Origin: Candidatus Poribacteria bacterium WGA-3G | Lineage (GTDB): Bacteria > Poribacteria > WGA-4E > WGA-3G | DNA length: 64,000 bases | Reading direction: 5' to 3' | Assembly: GCA_000406005.1 (NCBI GenBank) | Contig: ASZN01000028.1 | Location: 1 to 64,000, forward strand | Shown here: positions 9,854 through 19,840 of the stretch, piece after piece | How positions within the stretch are numbered: position 1 is the first letter of the stretch | Layout: every line of letters starts with the position of its first letter | Notes under the pieces: generated by a model | Told to the model about the DNA's origin: nothing | The model's database searches: none | What the model saw: the letters and a program-made list of their open reading frames with translations, nothing else | Program-made: the position numbers and the translations under genes

Positions 9854-9984
9854 CTAGTAGTGCTTCAATGTTGAGTTTATAGGTGATCCTGTTCGTAGTA
9901 GGGCAATTCATTGCCCGTTGCTGACGTGCGATAAATCGCACTACTACGAACCGCCCCTCAAGTTCAAAGTTGAAAGACTACTGG
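9854..9984. repeat. MITE-like palindromic element, copy 1
   Basis: A 131-bp element bounded by CTAGTAG (9854-9860) and its near complement CTACTGG (9978-9984). The core is a larger inverted repeat, GTTCGTAGTAG...CTACTACGAAC, enclosing two small hairpins, GGGCAATtcATTGCCC and GTGCGATaaATCGCAC. The same element lies in opposite orientation at 38223-38355, and a half copy is at 35424-35450. No coding capacity. The VanZ gene starts 16 bp after it. Confidence 0.65.
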
Positions 9985-10000
9985 TAACTGATAACTACTG

Positions 10001-10393
10001 ATGAAATATTGGGTACCCTCTCTACTGTATATGGCACTTATTTTTGCGATTTCGTCTATGGAGCAACCGCCGCTTCCGATGCCAAAGTTTGAGTGGTTGA
10101 CGATCGATAAACTCTACCATTTTATCGAATACGCGATACTCGGTGGATTGCTGGCGTGGGCATTTGTTAAAGCGAAACCCCCGGTCGTACCGTCAGCGTT
10201 GATATGGGGTTTGGCGGCGGTAATCTCTATTCTCTACGGCGCGAGTGATGAATGGCATCAGACGTTTGTTCCGGGTAGGTTCGCTACGCTCGCGGATTGG
10301 GTAGCAGATGCACTCGGATCTATCGCAGGTGTGCTGGGTGTTTATTTGTATTATCGGAAAAAGCAACCTACGTTACTGACAACTGATAACTGA
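10001..10393 (+). CDS. VanZ family membrane protein
   Basis: A 130-residue integral membrane protein with four predicted hydrophobic segments. The VanZ signature is clear: an early membrane segment ending ISSMEQPPLP, DKLYHFIEYAILGGL, and ASDEWHQTFVPGRFATLADWVADALGS. VanZ proteins confer low-level teicoplanin resistance in some bacteria; the function of this group is generally unknown. The ATG has no Shine-Dalgarno motif. It follows directly on intergenic TAACTGATAACTACTG repeats, so the 5' leader may derive from repeat sequence. Confidence 0.82.
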   Translation: MKYWVPSLLYMALIFAISSMEQPPLPMPKFEWLTIDKLYHFIEYAILGGLLAWAFVKAKPPVVPSALIWGLAAVISILYGASDEWHQTFVPGRFATLADWVADALGSIAGVLGVYLYYRKKQPTLLTTDN

Positions 10394-10424
10394 AAGTCTG
10401 CGCAGCAGGCGTACTGACAACTAT
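10381..10424. repeat. CTGATAAC repeat with GCA-loop hairpin
   Basis: The sequence CTGATAACTGAAA leads into a 6-bp stem, GTCTGC/GCAGGC (one G-T pair), around a GCA loop (10396-10410), then GTACTGACAACT. It belongs to the interspersed hairpin family also found at 11231, 12061, 21211 and 21563. The first bases overlap the end of the VanZ gene. Confidence 0.55.
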
Positions 10425-10440
10425 TTGAAAAGGAAGGAAT

Positions 10441-11232
10441 ATGCATCCACTTGTTAATTTAGAGGTGCCGGAAGGTGCTGTTGCTGTTCATTGGTTTGAA
10501 CAGAGCAGTTTTGCTTTGAAAGATTCCGCTGGTACGATTGTCCAAATTGACCCTTATTTTCCGCGGGAACGTCCGGCGGACCGTTTTATTCATACGGAAC
10601 CGCCACTTGATGAATCGGCACTTCCGACCGATTTTGTGCTCCTAACACATGCGCACGGGGATCATACCTGTCCGGAATCTATACGTCGGATTTGGGAGAC
10701 CTCTAAGGCGACGCGATTCATTGGACCCGAAGAGAGTGTGCGTCAAATTTCAGGAGAAACAGATGTCGCTTCGTCGAACATCTCAGGAATTCGCGCTGGC
10801 GAATCGACGACGCTCAACGGTCTTACGGTGCGTGCTGTTTATGCGAAACCGCCTGATGGTGATGCGTCCGCCGATATAGCGCCACCAGATGTTACGCACT
10901 TAGGGTATGTGATAGTCAGTAACGGTGTAACGCTTTATTTTAGTGGCGATCCGATCAACAATTTCGCGGAGCACGACGCTTTGGTTTCAGCGGTCGCTGC
11001 ACATAAACCGGACATCGGTTTTTTGACGAATCATCCGACGGAAGGTGAATTCCCGTTTTACGATGGGTGCGTCAAAATGGCGACGCGGATCGGACTCAAG
11101 CATGCGGTTCCGGTGCATCGCGCCTGTTTCGTTACGCGTGATTACGATCCGAACGAGTGGGCATCCAACTTCCCTTCCGGAGGTCCCGAACCCCTAATCA
11201 TTGAGAGAAATTCACATATTATTTATCAATAG
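10441..11232 (+). CDS. MBL-fold metal-dependent hydrolase (UlaG-like)
   Basis: A 263-residue metallo-beta-lactamase-fold hydrolase. The HxHxDH metal motif is THAHGDHT, preceded by the buried Asp strand VQIDPYF; later metal ligands appear in YFSGDP and near VPVHRACF. The N-terminal WFEQSSFAL and overall length resemble the UlaG (L-ascorbate-6-phosphate lactonase) and related cytoplasmic lactonase group. The substrate cannot be told. A strong GGAAGGA ribosome-binding site precedes the ATG. Confidence 0.82.
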   Translation: MHPLVNLEVPEGAVAVHWFEQSSFALKDSAGTIVQIDPYFPRERPADRFIHTEPPLDESALPTDFVLLTHAHGDHTCPESIRRIWETSKATRFIGPEESVRQISGETDVASSNISGIRAGESTTLNGLTVRAVYAKPPDGDASADIAPPDVTHLGYVIVSNGVTLYFSGDPINNFAEHDALVSAVAAHKPDIGFLTNHPTEGEFPFYDGCVKMATRIGLKHAVPVHRACFVTRDYDPNEWASNFPSGGPEPLIIERNSHIIYQ

Positions 11233-11290
11233 TTATCAGTCGTCAGTACGATTTTTTCTGCGAAAAAATCTTTCAGTACTCAGTTAACAC
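11231..11290. repeat. GCA-loop hairpin repeat (intergenic)
   Basis: AGTTATCAGTCGTCAGTAC precedes a perfect 9-bp stem, GATTTTTTC (11250-11258) and GAAAAAATC (11262-11270), around TGC (GCA on the minus strand). TTTCAGTACTCAGTTA follows. It is the same layout as the hairpins at 10396 and 21563, with a different stem sequence. It starts at the 3' end of the MBL hydrolase gene. Confidence 0.6.
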
Positions 11291-11405
11291 ATTGTGGCGG
11301 TTCCCTTTCCTGCTACTGCCGCAATGAACCTCTTTAACTGAAAACTGAAAGCGTAGCGTACTGCGTACTGAAAACTACTGATCTAAAAGAGGTAAAGATA
11401 TAGAT

Positions 11406-11936
11406 ATGTCGCTACAAGAACAGAAAACTACGCTTGTCGGTATTGTCATGGGCAGTGATTCCGATTTGGAGAAGATGGCAGAAGCCGCAAAAGTTTTAGA
11501 GGAATTTGAGGTCCCATTTGAGATAACGATCTCATCTGCGCACCGTTCACCGGAACGGACAATGGCGTGGACGGAGAGAATTAAGGCAGAAGGGGGAAGG
11601 GTTATCATTGCTGGTGCTGGACGTGCAGCGCATCTTGCGGGTGTTATCGCCGCGCACACGACGCTGCCGGTTATCGGTGTCCCGATTGATGGCGGACCGC
11701 TCGACGGTGTTGACGCACTCTATGCGACCGTCCAGATGCCTCCGGGGATTCCTGTCGGGACGATGGCAATCGGTTCCGGTGGTGCGCGGAATGCCGGACT
11801 CTTTGCTGTCCAAATTTTGGCACTCCAATTCCCTGAACTCGAAGAAAAGTTGTTGGCATATAAAACGAAATTGAGTGACGGTGTCGCCGAAAAAGCGGCG
11901 CGTCTCGAAGAAGTCGGCTACGAGAATTATTTTTAG
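11406..11936 (+). CDS. purE: N5-carboxyaminoimidazole ribonucleotide mutase
   Basis: A 176-residue PurE, class I by length. It converts N5-CAIR to 4-carboxyaminoimidazole ribonucleotide in purine biosynthesis. The signature motifs are all present: GIVMGSDSDL (phosphate binding), SAHRSPERT (catalytic His), IAGAGRAAHLAGV, and PIDGGPLDGVDALYATVQMPPGIPVGTMAI. No purK is adjacent, so the partner enzyme must be encoded elsewhere. An AGAGGT motif precedes the start. Flanked on both sides by intergenic repeat sequence. Confidence 0.95.
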   Translation: MSLQEQKTTLVGIVMGSDSDLEKMAEAAKVLEEFEVPFEITISSAHRSPERTMAWTERIKAEGGRVIIAGAGRAAHLAGVIAAHTTLPVIGVPIDGGPLDGVDALYATVQMPPGIPVGTMAIGSGGARNAGLFAVQILALQFPELEEKLLAYKTKLSDGVAEKAARLEEVGYENYF

Positions 11937-11941
11937 TAGTA

Positions 11942-12110
11942 CTCAGTTATCAGTTAACAGTTAACAGTTACAAGAGGTTTTTGATAGTTCTAAAGTCTCT
12001 TCTTTAACCATCAACTCGACTCCGTTATAAATGTTAAAGCACGAGTTGATGGTTAAAACTGAAAGGTTTTTCGCAGAGAAACCGTACTGAAAACTGATAA
12101 CCATTAGAGG
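11942..12110. repeat. Heptamer repeats, long inverted repeat and GCA-loop hairpin
   Basis: Tandem CAGTTAACAGTTAACAG repeats (about 11944-11970) are followed by a perfect 16-bp inverted repeat, TTTAACCATCAACTCG (12003-12018) and its complement (12042-12057) with a 23-nt loop. Next comes a hairpin GGTTTTTC/GAGAAACC (12065-12083, one G-T pair) with a GCA loop, flanked by CTGAAA and GTACTGAAAACTGATAAC. Together they fill the purE to RraA-like gap. Confidence 0.6.
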
Positions 12111-12119
12111 CAGTCAGTT

Positions 12120-12803
12120 ATGGAAAGAAAAAAAAATGGTGCATGGAACAACGACACAGAACTGTTTGATCTGATGGAAGAACAGTTATACGCTGCCGTG
12201 ATTTCGGATGCGTTGGATGCTTCTGGTTACCGGGAACAGGCACTGCGACATACCGTCCGTCCGCTTCATCCGCAGGCAATTGTGGTGGGGCGCGCGATGC
12301 CTGTGTTGTGTGTGGATGTCTATGAAATTCCAGATGAACCGTATCAGCAAGAAATCGCAGCAGTGGATAGCCTCAAACCGAACGACGTTCTTGTCTGCTC
12401 GACGAATGGGAGTACGCGTATCTGTTTCTGGGGTGAACTCCTCTCAACGGCGGCACGTGTGCGCGGGGCGCGCGGTGCCGTCATTGATGGTTTTATCCGA
12501 GACGCTAAGCAGATTTTGGCAATGGGGTTCCCAGTGTTTACGACAGGTTTGTCGCCTGTTGATTCTAACGGGCGCGGCGATGTCGTCGCCTACAACGTCC
12601 CCATTGAATGCGCGGGTGTTAAGGTTAATCCGGGTGACATTGTGTTCGGTGATGCCGATGGTGTCGTTGTTGTCCCGCAAGCGGTGGAAACGACTGTGAT
12701 AGAAGCGGCGTTGGAAAAGGTGAGTGGTGAGGATCGCACCCGCGACGAACTTCTCGCTGGCGCGACGCTGCGCGAAGTTTATGATAAATATGGGATCCTG
12801 TGA
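12120..12803 (+). CDS. RraA-like / 4-hydroxy-4-methyl-2-oxoglutarate aldolase family protein
   Basis: A 227-residue protein of the RraA/HMG aldolase fold. The conserved core GELLSTAARVRGARGAVIDG followed by RD (Arg-Asp metal/substrate site) and the closing GDIVFGDADGVVVVP are clear. Family members are either class II pyruvate aldolases or inhibitors of RNase E. No partner gene is adjacent, and the added C-terminal helix (about 30 residues) favours the aldolase-like environmental group. The reaction is not determined. A GAGG motif lies upstream of the ATG. Confidence 0.82.
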   Translation: MERKKNGAWNNDTELFDLMEEQLYAAVISDALDASGYREQALRHTVRPLHPQAIVVGRAMPVLCVDVYEIPDEPYQQEIAAVDSLKPNDVLVCSTNGSTRICFWGELLSTAARVRGARGAVIDGFIRDAKQILAMGFPVFTTGLSPVDSNGRGDVVAYNVPIECAGVKVNPGDIVFGDADGVVVVPQAVETTVIEAALEKVSGEDRTRDELLAGATLREVYDKYGIL

Positions 12804-13004
12804 GGAATAGTTATCGGTTTTCAGTTTTCAGTTAAAGAAGTTGTTTGACTATCCAAAGTTCTCTTTACTGATGATTGATAACCGAGAAATGGTAACTCTG
12901 ACATAGAAAAAGCGCGTAAGTCCAATCAATGGACCAGGCTGGATATACGGAGACGAACTTTCTTTGTAAACCTACCTGACCGAACCGCAAGGAAAATTTA
13001 AAAA

Positions 13005-13334
13005 ATGATTTATGAGTTGCGAACATATCAAGTTGTGCCGGGGAAGATGCAAAACCTGAATGACCGATTTGCGAACATCACGCTTCCACTGTTTGAGAAG
13101 CATAACATGAAGGTTATCGGGTTTTGGGAGACGGCTATCGGTGAAGCAACGACAACGGAGCTTGTCTATCTTCTCGCCTTCGAGGATTTGGGACATTATC
13201 AGCGTGCGTGGGATGCGTTCATTGCCGATCCAGAGTGGCAAGCGGCGAAACGCCTGACAGAGATCGGCGGTCCGCTGGTCAACGTGGCGAGTTCTAAGAT
13301 TCTGGAACCGACGGATTATTCACCGTTGCAATAG
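13005..13334 (+). CDS. NIPSNAP family protein
   Basis: A 109-residue dimeric alpha/beta-barrel (ferredoxin-like) protein. NIPSNAP hallmarks are MIYELRTYQVVPGKMQ, the central NMKVIGFWETAIGE, LVYLLAFEDLGHYQRAWDAF and a terminal SSKILEPTDYSPL. Bacterial members have no settled function. AGGA precedes the ATG in the leader ACCGCAAGGAAAATTTAAAA, which closely resembles two leader copies at 50883 and 50986. Convergent with the C25 peptidase gene. Confidence 0.88.
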   Translation: MIYELRTYQVVPGKMQNLNDRFANITLPLFEKHNMKVIGFWETAIGEATTTELVYLLAFEDLGHYQRAWDAFIADPEWQAAKRLTEIGGPLVNVASSKILEPTDYSPLQ

Positions 13335-13384
13335 CGTGTGGAAATAGCGAGCGTGGGGAAACACCCGAGCAAAAACACTCGCTC

Positions 13385-16300
13385 CTACCGTAGTATGGCG
13401 AGTTTACCCACCTGTTCTATTTTTTTCTCATCCGTATGTGCGATGACGCGGTAGAAATACACGCCGTTGGCACACCGTATGCCTATTTCATCTCTACCGT
13501 CCCAACCGGTTTCGTTCGTGCCGCGATTCGCACTGGCATCGACAAGTGTGCGGAGGAGTCTGCCATTAACACTGTAAATTTTGATTGTGACGCTGTCTGG
13601 TGCCTGTGCGAGATGATAGGTGAAAAACGTTTTTCTGTCGACCATCGGGTTCGGGACATTGAAGACTTCACTGAGCGTGACCTTTTCATTTAGTGTAAAG
13701 GACACAGTGAGTTCCGCTACGTTTTCACTGGTGTCTGCAGCGGTAATGTGAAGTTGATATTCGCCATTGGGGAGGTCGGGCGCGTACGTAATAGCGGCAT
13801 TTGCAGGGGCTGCAGGATCGAAAGTTTCGTTGTAACGACTCGTGTCTAACAGTGTAGGTGTCTCATATAGGTTTCCGAAATTGAATCGAAAAGTGGTTTC
13901 GTCAAGTGCGCTATCATCGGTGAGGTTAATCGTGAAGTGCGGTTGCTCCGTGAGGACTGTCCCGTCTGTTAGGGGTTCGTCAAATGCTCCGTTTGTCGCG
14001 CTTGTGTCGTGCGTGGTAACTTGGATGTCAATGGTAGGCGGTGTGATATCCGGTGCTTCAACCACAAAGAATCTATAACTAACAACACCGTCATCGCCAC
14101 CGATGGCGTTCCCATTGAAATCTTGTGCCTTGATGTTGAAGGTATACTCACCCGGGAAGAGGATGGGTCGGTAATCGATCGGTACTATCCCAATTCCGCC
14201 TTGTATGCGGAGTTCGTAATCGGTGACCGGTTCAAAGGGTCCATCGTCCTTCTGTTTTTGAAAAGTAAAGAACGCCGTATCAATCCCGTTTGTATCCTGT
14301 AGAACGATAGATATCTCAGGTCTCGGTGGAATGACGCTACCGGTCTGCGGTTGAAGACCGTCTACCCATAGGTTAAAGGTAGGTGGTTCTGTATCTGTAC
14401 TACGGATGAGCGCGAACTGCGTGAGTTCGGTGACCTCTGTTGTAATTGACGCGACGCTAGCGGTACTGAATTTAATTTTATCGCCGAATTGAAAGGCTTC
14501 GGAACCGCTGTCGACGAAAATTTCGAATCCGAGGTGCGTCAGAAAGATGGGTACGTTTACTCTTCCGCGGACTTTGATCCCGTTCGGGAAATATGAGGGT
14601 TCGTTAGAAGTGTCGCGCAGTTCATAGTGGTCGGCATCGGTGAAAAAGATGAACCAGTCGCCTGTTTCAAATTCCGCTTTGGGTCCGAGTCTGCTATCCA
14701 CCCGTGCCTTTCCGTTCCCGCGATTGGTGCTCCATATCTCTGTCAGTACAATATTACCTTCGGTATCATAGTCGGTTTCAAAAGCGAAGACATCGCCAAA
14801 TTCAAGGGTGTGGTTGACATCAGGTGTCGGGTTTTCTTGGCGCGGAATCCATAATTCTAAACCGAACACATCCTCCCGGAACGGATTATCGAGTTGTCCA
14901 ATCCGATCTATTTTTTGGATTGTTGCGTCTCCGTTCCGCTTGAAAAACACCTCGTATTCATCGTCATCAAGGAAAGTGATAACCCAAATTGCTGCGGGTG
15001 TGAGATTCGGATTGATACTGATTGCATCGGTTTCTAATTCCTGTTGGCTTCCATTTTCTACTTGTGTCGGTGTGACGTAATTTTCGAGGTGGAAATCACC
15101 TTCAGGCGTATAGTTAATTTGCGATGGCAACCGTCGCCATGCAGACAGTTTAACCTCTGGCTCTTCGGCAACGGCAGTTTGTGCGTGGGTTGAACCCGAT
15201 GCTATATCTGTTTGCCATGCATAGATCGCTAATTGGTTTGTGAGTTGTGTCAGTTCATATTCAAATACAGGATTGTCGCGTGGAATTTCAGTCTCTTTCT
15301 GGACAATGTCTTCCAAAGCGCTGACATCGAATCGGAATTTAAGTGTTGCCGGTTTCGCGAGTGCTGTGGCACCTGTCCGAAATGCGGGTTGGTAGTATTG
15401 GGCGACTGCTTCACCTTGCCGTATGAGTCCTCGTCTGAGTGCGGCGACCCGCGGGATCGGCGCGAATTGGAGATCGGGTTGGATCGGCTCCGCTGGCAGT
15501 TGTGAGGTAACGGCAAGTGGGATACCGGCTGCGTTTTGTGTTTTGGTTTCAAGGGCGTTTGCCGGAAAATGGATGTCAAAGACTCTGTCTAAACTAAAAG
15601 CTGTCAACGGTTCTTGTGATCTATAGTTAAAATCGTTGACGACCAAAGAGGTGTGGTGTTTGTTATCAAAGACGCGCGCCTCTTCAACATTGCCGTCGAT
15701 TTTGTCATCAATACTGGGGTCTTCTGGGTCGGCGAGGACATAAATCCTGTGGATACCTGTCTCAAGCGGTGCGTTCAGGTTGAGGGTGGCTGTTGCGCGT
15801 TGCCACACATAAGTGCCTTCCACCCAATCTGTGGCTTTGACGGTTGTGATTCCGAGAATATCGGCATCTTCGTCAACGATGAGATCGCCATCAGCATCAG
15901 GATTCCCTTTGGCAAATACGATTTCGATATCAGCGAGCACAGGACGCTCGCCGTTATTGATCAGTTCTGCTACGAGTTGGTAGCCGTTCCGATCTTCATC
16001 GAAAATATACTGAATCGGTGTGCGATCCGTTTTATCTGTGCCGATAGCGACATTGGGTCCCTCAGGAACCCGGACGACGTAGCGTTCGAGTTTCGATGGC
16101 ATGGCGACCTCGTGTCCGTTGCTGTCGGTGATGAGAATTCTGTAGCGTATCTGCTTTCCTCCTGTTGGGAGCCGGATAGGCGTTTCGAGTTCATACCACT
16201 GTCCGCCGAGGGGGACATCACCGAGTGGTATACGTGCGGGGGCCATAGGGGTTATCGTGTCTTCATAATTAGTAGCCGTATCATCCCATATAACGCTTAT

Positions 16301-19300
16301 ATCTTTTATGCCATCGGATCCTTTGTCATCAACGACGAGGACACTGATATTAAGGGTGTCCGTGACTTTGGTATCGAGTGTTTCGCGAATGTCTTGTACG
16401 ACGGGTGTGTCGATCGAGAATCGGGTTCCGCCGACGGCAGCACGCGTGTCATCGTGGGCAAAGACGCGTGCAAAGCCACCGCCGGGTATTGCGTTATTAG
16501 GAATATCGATCCGAATTGTGCCGTATTCTCCCTGCCAGACTCTACCACCTGCTTGCCGCGTGAGGTCATTGCGAAGGTTATCATCAAAGTTATTTGCGAA
16601 AGCTGCGAAAGCCGTAAGCTTCTCGGTGCTGAAATCGGATGCGGGCGTAAAACTCACGCCTTCCGCACCGCCGACTCCAGAATCTCGGAGGACTCCGACT
16701 TCATTTGCCTTGACAACAATCTTGTGTGTATCGTTGAGTGCGGTGCGTTCGAGTTCCACCTTTACGTCAAGTTGCGGACGCGCAAGACGAGATGCTGGAT
16801 CACCGAAAAGTGTGTATTGTTCGGCACCAGGAATCCAACTTGGGTTCTGGATCCGCGTGATAAAACTGATCTTGGCATCAGCAACAATGTGTCCTATCGT
16901 TGGTTGTAATGTGGCATCGCTGGTTACTAATTCTGGCGACACCTCAGGTACCCGAAAAAGTGCTTCAAAGAGGTCGATATCAAACGCTGCATTTGCTGAA
17001 CCGTAGGTTAACCGCGTCGCTGAAAGAGTTGCGATTGCGCCGTATCTCCCGAGTAGAAATTGTTCGCTGAGGCAGAAATTTCCGAATTGTTGTGGTTTAT
17101 CGAATTGTCCGTTGAGGCAGGTCGTTGTAACAACAAATGGGAGGTATCGGTTCTGTAGACCGGCAACATCCTCGATTCTGAAGATGGACTCATCTGCCCA
17201 CGTCTGGCTTCCGCCGTGTCCGGCATATTCAAGGACGAGCGCGCCTCTATTAATTTCAGAAAGGATCTTTCTGCGCGTGACCTCGGGACTTTTAATCTTT
17301 CGGAGATAGATTTGGCGGGTGTCATATCCGACGGGTATAACTTCCTGGACCAGTTCATCACGGGACCTCTCAAATTCTGCGTCGGATGGGTTGTCAATCT
17401 CGTTATCAGCGACCTGAATTAACGTGCCTTGCCACAGCCCGATCTTAGGATTTTCCTCGTAGTCGATGATCTTTTGGATCATAGTTGTGAGTGCTTCAGG
17501 TGTTTGTACGGAGAGTCGTCCTATGAGCATATCAGGCAGTGCGTCATCACCACTGATGTTAACAAAGCGCTGGTCCATGGCAGTTTCGCCGCTTGCGGGT
17601 GCCCAGCCGTGATACGTCGGTACAAAATTCGGATAGAGATTATAGGTGCCGGGAAACGTGGTATCTCGGCGGTAGATTTCAACTGTAGCGTTTTTGTAGT
17701 CGTAGTGTGCATCGCCGATGAGAAGCACATAAGTAGGTGCGGGCTGCTGATAGTTGTGATAGGCGTACCGCAGGAACTTTTGGATAGCGAATGGGTTGAA
17801 GAGCCCGTCACTAAATTCGTCGTAGATGTCGTTAATGTCAACGACGAGGGTTTTCAAACCTTGCGAACTTCGGAATTCGACGAGTGGGATAATACTTTCG
17901 GCGAAGGTCGGGTGTGTGATGAAGATATAGTCGACTTGGTTGCCGGGGTTTTTCAAGGAAGTCGGTGGTGTCGGAATGAGTGCGTTGATGCTTCGGTAGC
18001 GGGTGCGACCTATTACAAAATAACGTCTGTAATTGTTAACGGTATCTTCAAACCGAATCTGATGTTTAACACCCGCCGGAGAAACGACTCCACCGGTGAG
18101 TTTGCTCGTAATGCCATTCTCATTGAGTTGGTATACATCTATTGTTTCGTCAATGATGTTTCCGACGCGGTATTGAACTTGGCCGCGGTAGACTGGTTCG
18201 GTATGGGTATTAAATTCGAGACGGTTGTTATCTGCCTGAAAAGTCCGCCAGTAATCAATTTCGTACCAGTCGAGGTAGAAATCGTAAGAGCCTGGTGGTG
18301 TCTTGTTTCTATCCAGTGCCTCAATACGCATATGATTCGTAGCATCGTGGTGGACAAGCTTAGCCTCAATTTCACGGGTTGCGATTTGGAAGGCTTGCCG
18401 TCTCCACTCTTCAATTCTACCGAGTTGATGGTTGTTGAAAATGATACGTGCTTCGTGTCCGGCATTCGTTTTGTAGGACGCGCCTTGGAATTTGATACGC
18501 AGTATAGCGGGACGCTCGATCGTATCTCTCGGTATTGCCATGGGCAACTTGATTTGGAAATCTTTTCGGCTTGTACTGAGGTCGCCACCGCGGAAGGCGA
18601 CACCGAAATAGTGGTCTGCGAGTTCGGATTTAATATCGTTGGCTGCCAAAACATCGTGAAACCTGTTCTCTTCAAACCGGGTGCGCGTTAAAAAGGCAGT
18701 CGGTGTTGGCGAGTTTTGCGTTTGTGGTGCCGCGTCTCGGACTTCTACGCGAGATGCTTCAAAACCTGCAGCGGGTTCTCCACGCAAACCGAATCGGAGC
18801 CAGTAAACATTTTGGTCGGTAAATTTGTTGTCCGCTAAAGCGCGTCCGTAGAAGATGAGTTGATCGCCAGGGTCGAGTGTGTTGTTTCCGTTTTCATCAA
18901 AAATATGGACACCTTTCTTTTTCCCGCCGCTCTCCAATCGAACTGTGTCAAGATCTATAGTTTCGGGTTCAATGTTAGCGTAAGCCCGAATATTGTTATA
19001 GGTTATCTTATACATGTCTGTACTGGTGACAGGGATTCTAAAACGGCGTGTGTTAGCAGTTATCAGGGGCGGTGCGCCGGGAGCATAGGCTTCGTTTGTG
19101 GCTCGGTGAGATGTTCGGCGTTGTTTGCGCCACGGTTTCGCTTGTTCATAGTTCCACAATGTGCTTCGGAATAGATTCTCAAAAACGCGTGATGATTCTC
19201 TGAAAGAAGTAGGTGCAGTCGGAATAGATGCAGCATTACCGATAGCACCGGTTACTGGAGAGGTCGGAAAATGCACCCGAAACGTCACAACAGCAAAGAT

Positions 19301-19840
19301 TTTTAACTGCTTGGTTGCGGGGTTGTATTGGACTGGGTTGATTTGTAAATTCCCGATACGTTGATTTCGGACGAAGCCGCTCGGGGTGACCTCTACAAGT
19401 TGTGTTGGGTAGAATCCTTGCGAAATTTGGGGAGGGTCTGTAGGATTGCGTGTCGGGAAAATCGGATCGTCCGGTGTGATACGTACGTTTTCGATAGTCT
19501 TAATTTCTGAGCGCGCTTGAATAACTGTAACGACCGGTGTTCCGGTGGTCGGGACCCCAATGCGTTGCGTGTAAATCGGTAGACGCGGTTTGCCTACGTC
19601 GAGCGTCCAATCGGCACCCGCAAAATGTATTTCAGTTAATCCATCTTCGGAATTACCGTCAGTAGAGGAGGTGCGTGTTTGTATCTTGAGTTCTGGCAAG
19701 ACGAAGCGTGCGGTAAAGGTGTCCGCTGTCATGGTCAGTGTTTGTAACGGTGGTGCCGATTGTGTTTGACCGATGGCAATTAGCATCGGAGCGGTCGCAA
19801 ACGTAAAAAGTATGGCAAAAGAAATAAGCGTCTTTTTCAT
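13385..19840 (-). CDS. Giant secreted gingipain-type (C25) peptidase, PorU-like
   Basis: A 2151-residue secreted protein with an N-terminal signal peptide (MKKTLISFAILFTFATAPML). An N-terminal propeptide-like region is followed by a C25 caspase-like domain: IFITHPTFAESI, TYVLLIGDAHYDYKN, and the catalytic dyad His in LEYAGHGG (about residue 873) and Cys in TTTCLNG (about 907). Beyond it are many Ig-like or beta-sandwich modules. The C-terminal FNVPNPMVDRKTFFTYHL...IKIYSVNGRLLRTL...WDGRDEIG resembles the FlgD-like/type IX sorting domain. Related proteins are gingipains and the PorU sortase. No por genes are visible here. No frameshift is apparent despite the length. Confidence 0.85.
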   Translation of the reverse strand: MKKTLISFAILFTFATAPMLIAIGQTQSAPPLQTLTMTADTFTARFVLPELKIQTRTSSTDGNSEDGLTEIHFAGADWTLDVGKPRLPIYTQRIGVPTTGTPVVTVIQARSEIKTIENVRITPDDPIFPTRNPTDPPQISQGFYPTQLVEVTPSGFVRNQRIGNLQINPVQYNPATKQLKIFAVVTFRVHFPTSPVTGAIGNAASIPTAPTSFRESSRVFENLFRSTLWNYEQAKPWRKQRRTSHRATNEAYAPGAPPLITANTRRFRIPVTSTDMYKITYNNIRAYANIEPETIDLDTVRLESGGKKKGVHIFDENGNNTLDPGDQLIFYGRALADNKFTDQNVYWLRFGLRGEPAAGFEASRVEVRDAAPQTQNSPTPTAFLTRTRFEENRFHDVLAANDIKSELADHYFGVAFRGGDLSTSRKDFQIKLPMAIPRDTIERPAILRIKFQGASYKTNAGHEARIIFNNHQLGRIEEWRRQAFQIATREIEAKLVHHDATNHMRIEALDRNKTPPGSYDFYLDWYEIDYWRTFQADNNRLEFNTHTEPVYRGQVQYRVGNIIDETIDVYQLNENGITSKLTGGVVSPAGVKHQIRFEDTVNNYRRYFVIGRTRYRSINALIPTPPTSLKNPGNQVDYIFITHPTFAESIIPLVEFRSSQGLKTLVVDINDIYDEFSDGLFNPFAIQKFLRYAYHNYQQPAPTYVLLIGDAHYDYKNATVEIYRRDTTFPGTYNLYPNFVPTYHGWAPASGETAMDQRFVNISGDDALPDMLIGRLSVQTPEALTTMIQKIIDYEENPKIGLWQGTLIQVADNEIDNPSDAEFERSRDELVQEVIPVGYDTRQIYLRKIKSPEVTRRKILSEINRGALVLEYAGHGGSQTWADESIFRIEDVAGLQNRYLPFVVTTTCLNGQFDKPQQFGNFCLSEQFLLGRYGAIATLSATRLTYGSANAAFDIDLFEALFRVPEVSPELVTSDATLQPTIGHIVADAKISFITRIQNPSWIPGAEQYTLFGDPASRLARPQLDVKVELERTALNDTHKIVVKANEVGVLRDSGVGGAEGVSFTPASDFSTEKLTAFAAFANNFDDNLRNDLTRQAGGRVWQGEYGTIRIDIPNNAIPGGGFARVFAHDDTRAAVGGTRFSIDTPVVQDIRETLDTKVTDTLNISVLVVDDKGSDGIKDISVIWDDTATNYEDTITPMAPARIPLGDVPLGGQWYELETPIRLPTGGKQIRYRILITDSNGHEVAMPSKLERYVVRVPEGPNVAIGTDKTDRTPIQYIFDEDRNGYQLVAELINNGERPVLADIEIVFAKGNPDADGDLIVDEDADILGITTVKATDWVEGTYVWQRATATLNLNAPLETGIHRIYVLADPEDPSIDDKIDGNVEEARVFDNKHHTSLVVNDFNYRSQEPLTAFSLDRVFDIHFPANALETKTQNAAGIPLAVTSQLPAEPIQPDLQFAPIPRVAALRRGLIRQGEAVAQYYQPAFRTGATALAKPATLKFRFDVSALEDIVQKETEIPRDNPVFEYELTQLTNQLAIYAWQTDIASGSTHAQTAVAEEPEVKLSAWRRLPSQINYTPEGDFHLENYVTPTQVENGSQQELETDAISINPNLTPAAIWVITFLDDDEYEVFFKRNGDATIQKIDRIGQLDNPFREDVFGLELWIPRQENPTPDVNHTLEFGDVFAFETDYDTEGNIVLTEIWSTNRGNGKARVDSRLGPKAEFETGDWFIFFTDADHYELRDTSNEPSYFPNGIKVRGRVNVPIFLTHLGFEIFVDSGSEAFQFGDKIKFSTASVASITTEVTELTQFALIRSTDTEPPTFNLWVDGLQPQTGSVIPPRPEISIVLQDTNGIDTAFFTFQKQKDDGPFEPVTDYELRIQGGIGIVPIDYRPILFPGEYTFNIKAQDFNGNAIGGDDGVVSYRFFVVEAPDITPPTIDIQVTTHDTSATNGAFDEPLTDGTVLTEQPHFTINLTDDSALDETTFRFNFGNLYETPTLLDTSRYNETFDPAAPANAAITYAPDLPNGEYQLHITAADTSENVAELTVSFTLNEKVTLSEVFNVPNPMVDRKTFFTYHLAQAPDSVTIKIYSVNGRLLRTLVDASANRGTNETGWDGRDEIGIRCANGVYFYRVIAHTDEKKIEQVGKLAILR

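Noticed and set aside
15653..18691. Long plus-strand frames opposite the C25 gene (15653-16909 and 17429-18691)
   Set aside because: They are antisense to a clear 2151-residue protein with catalytic motifs; no homology or start signals of their own.
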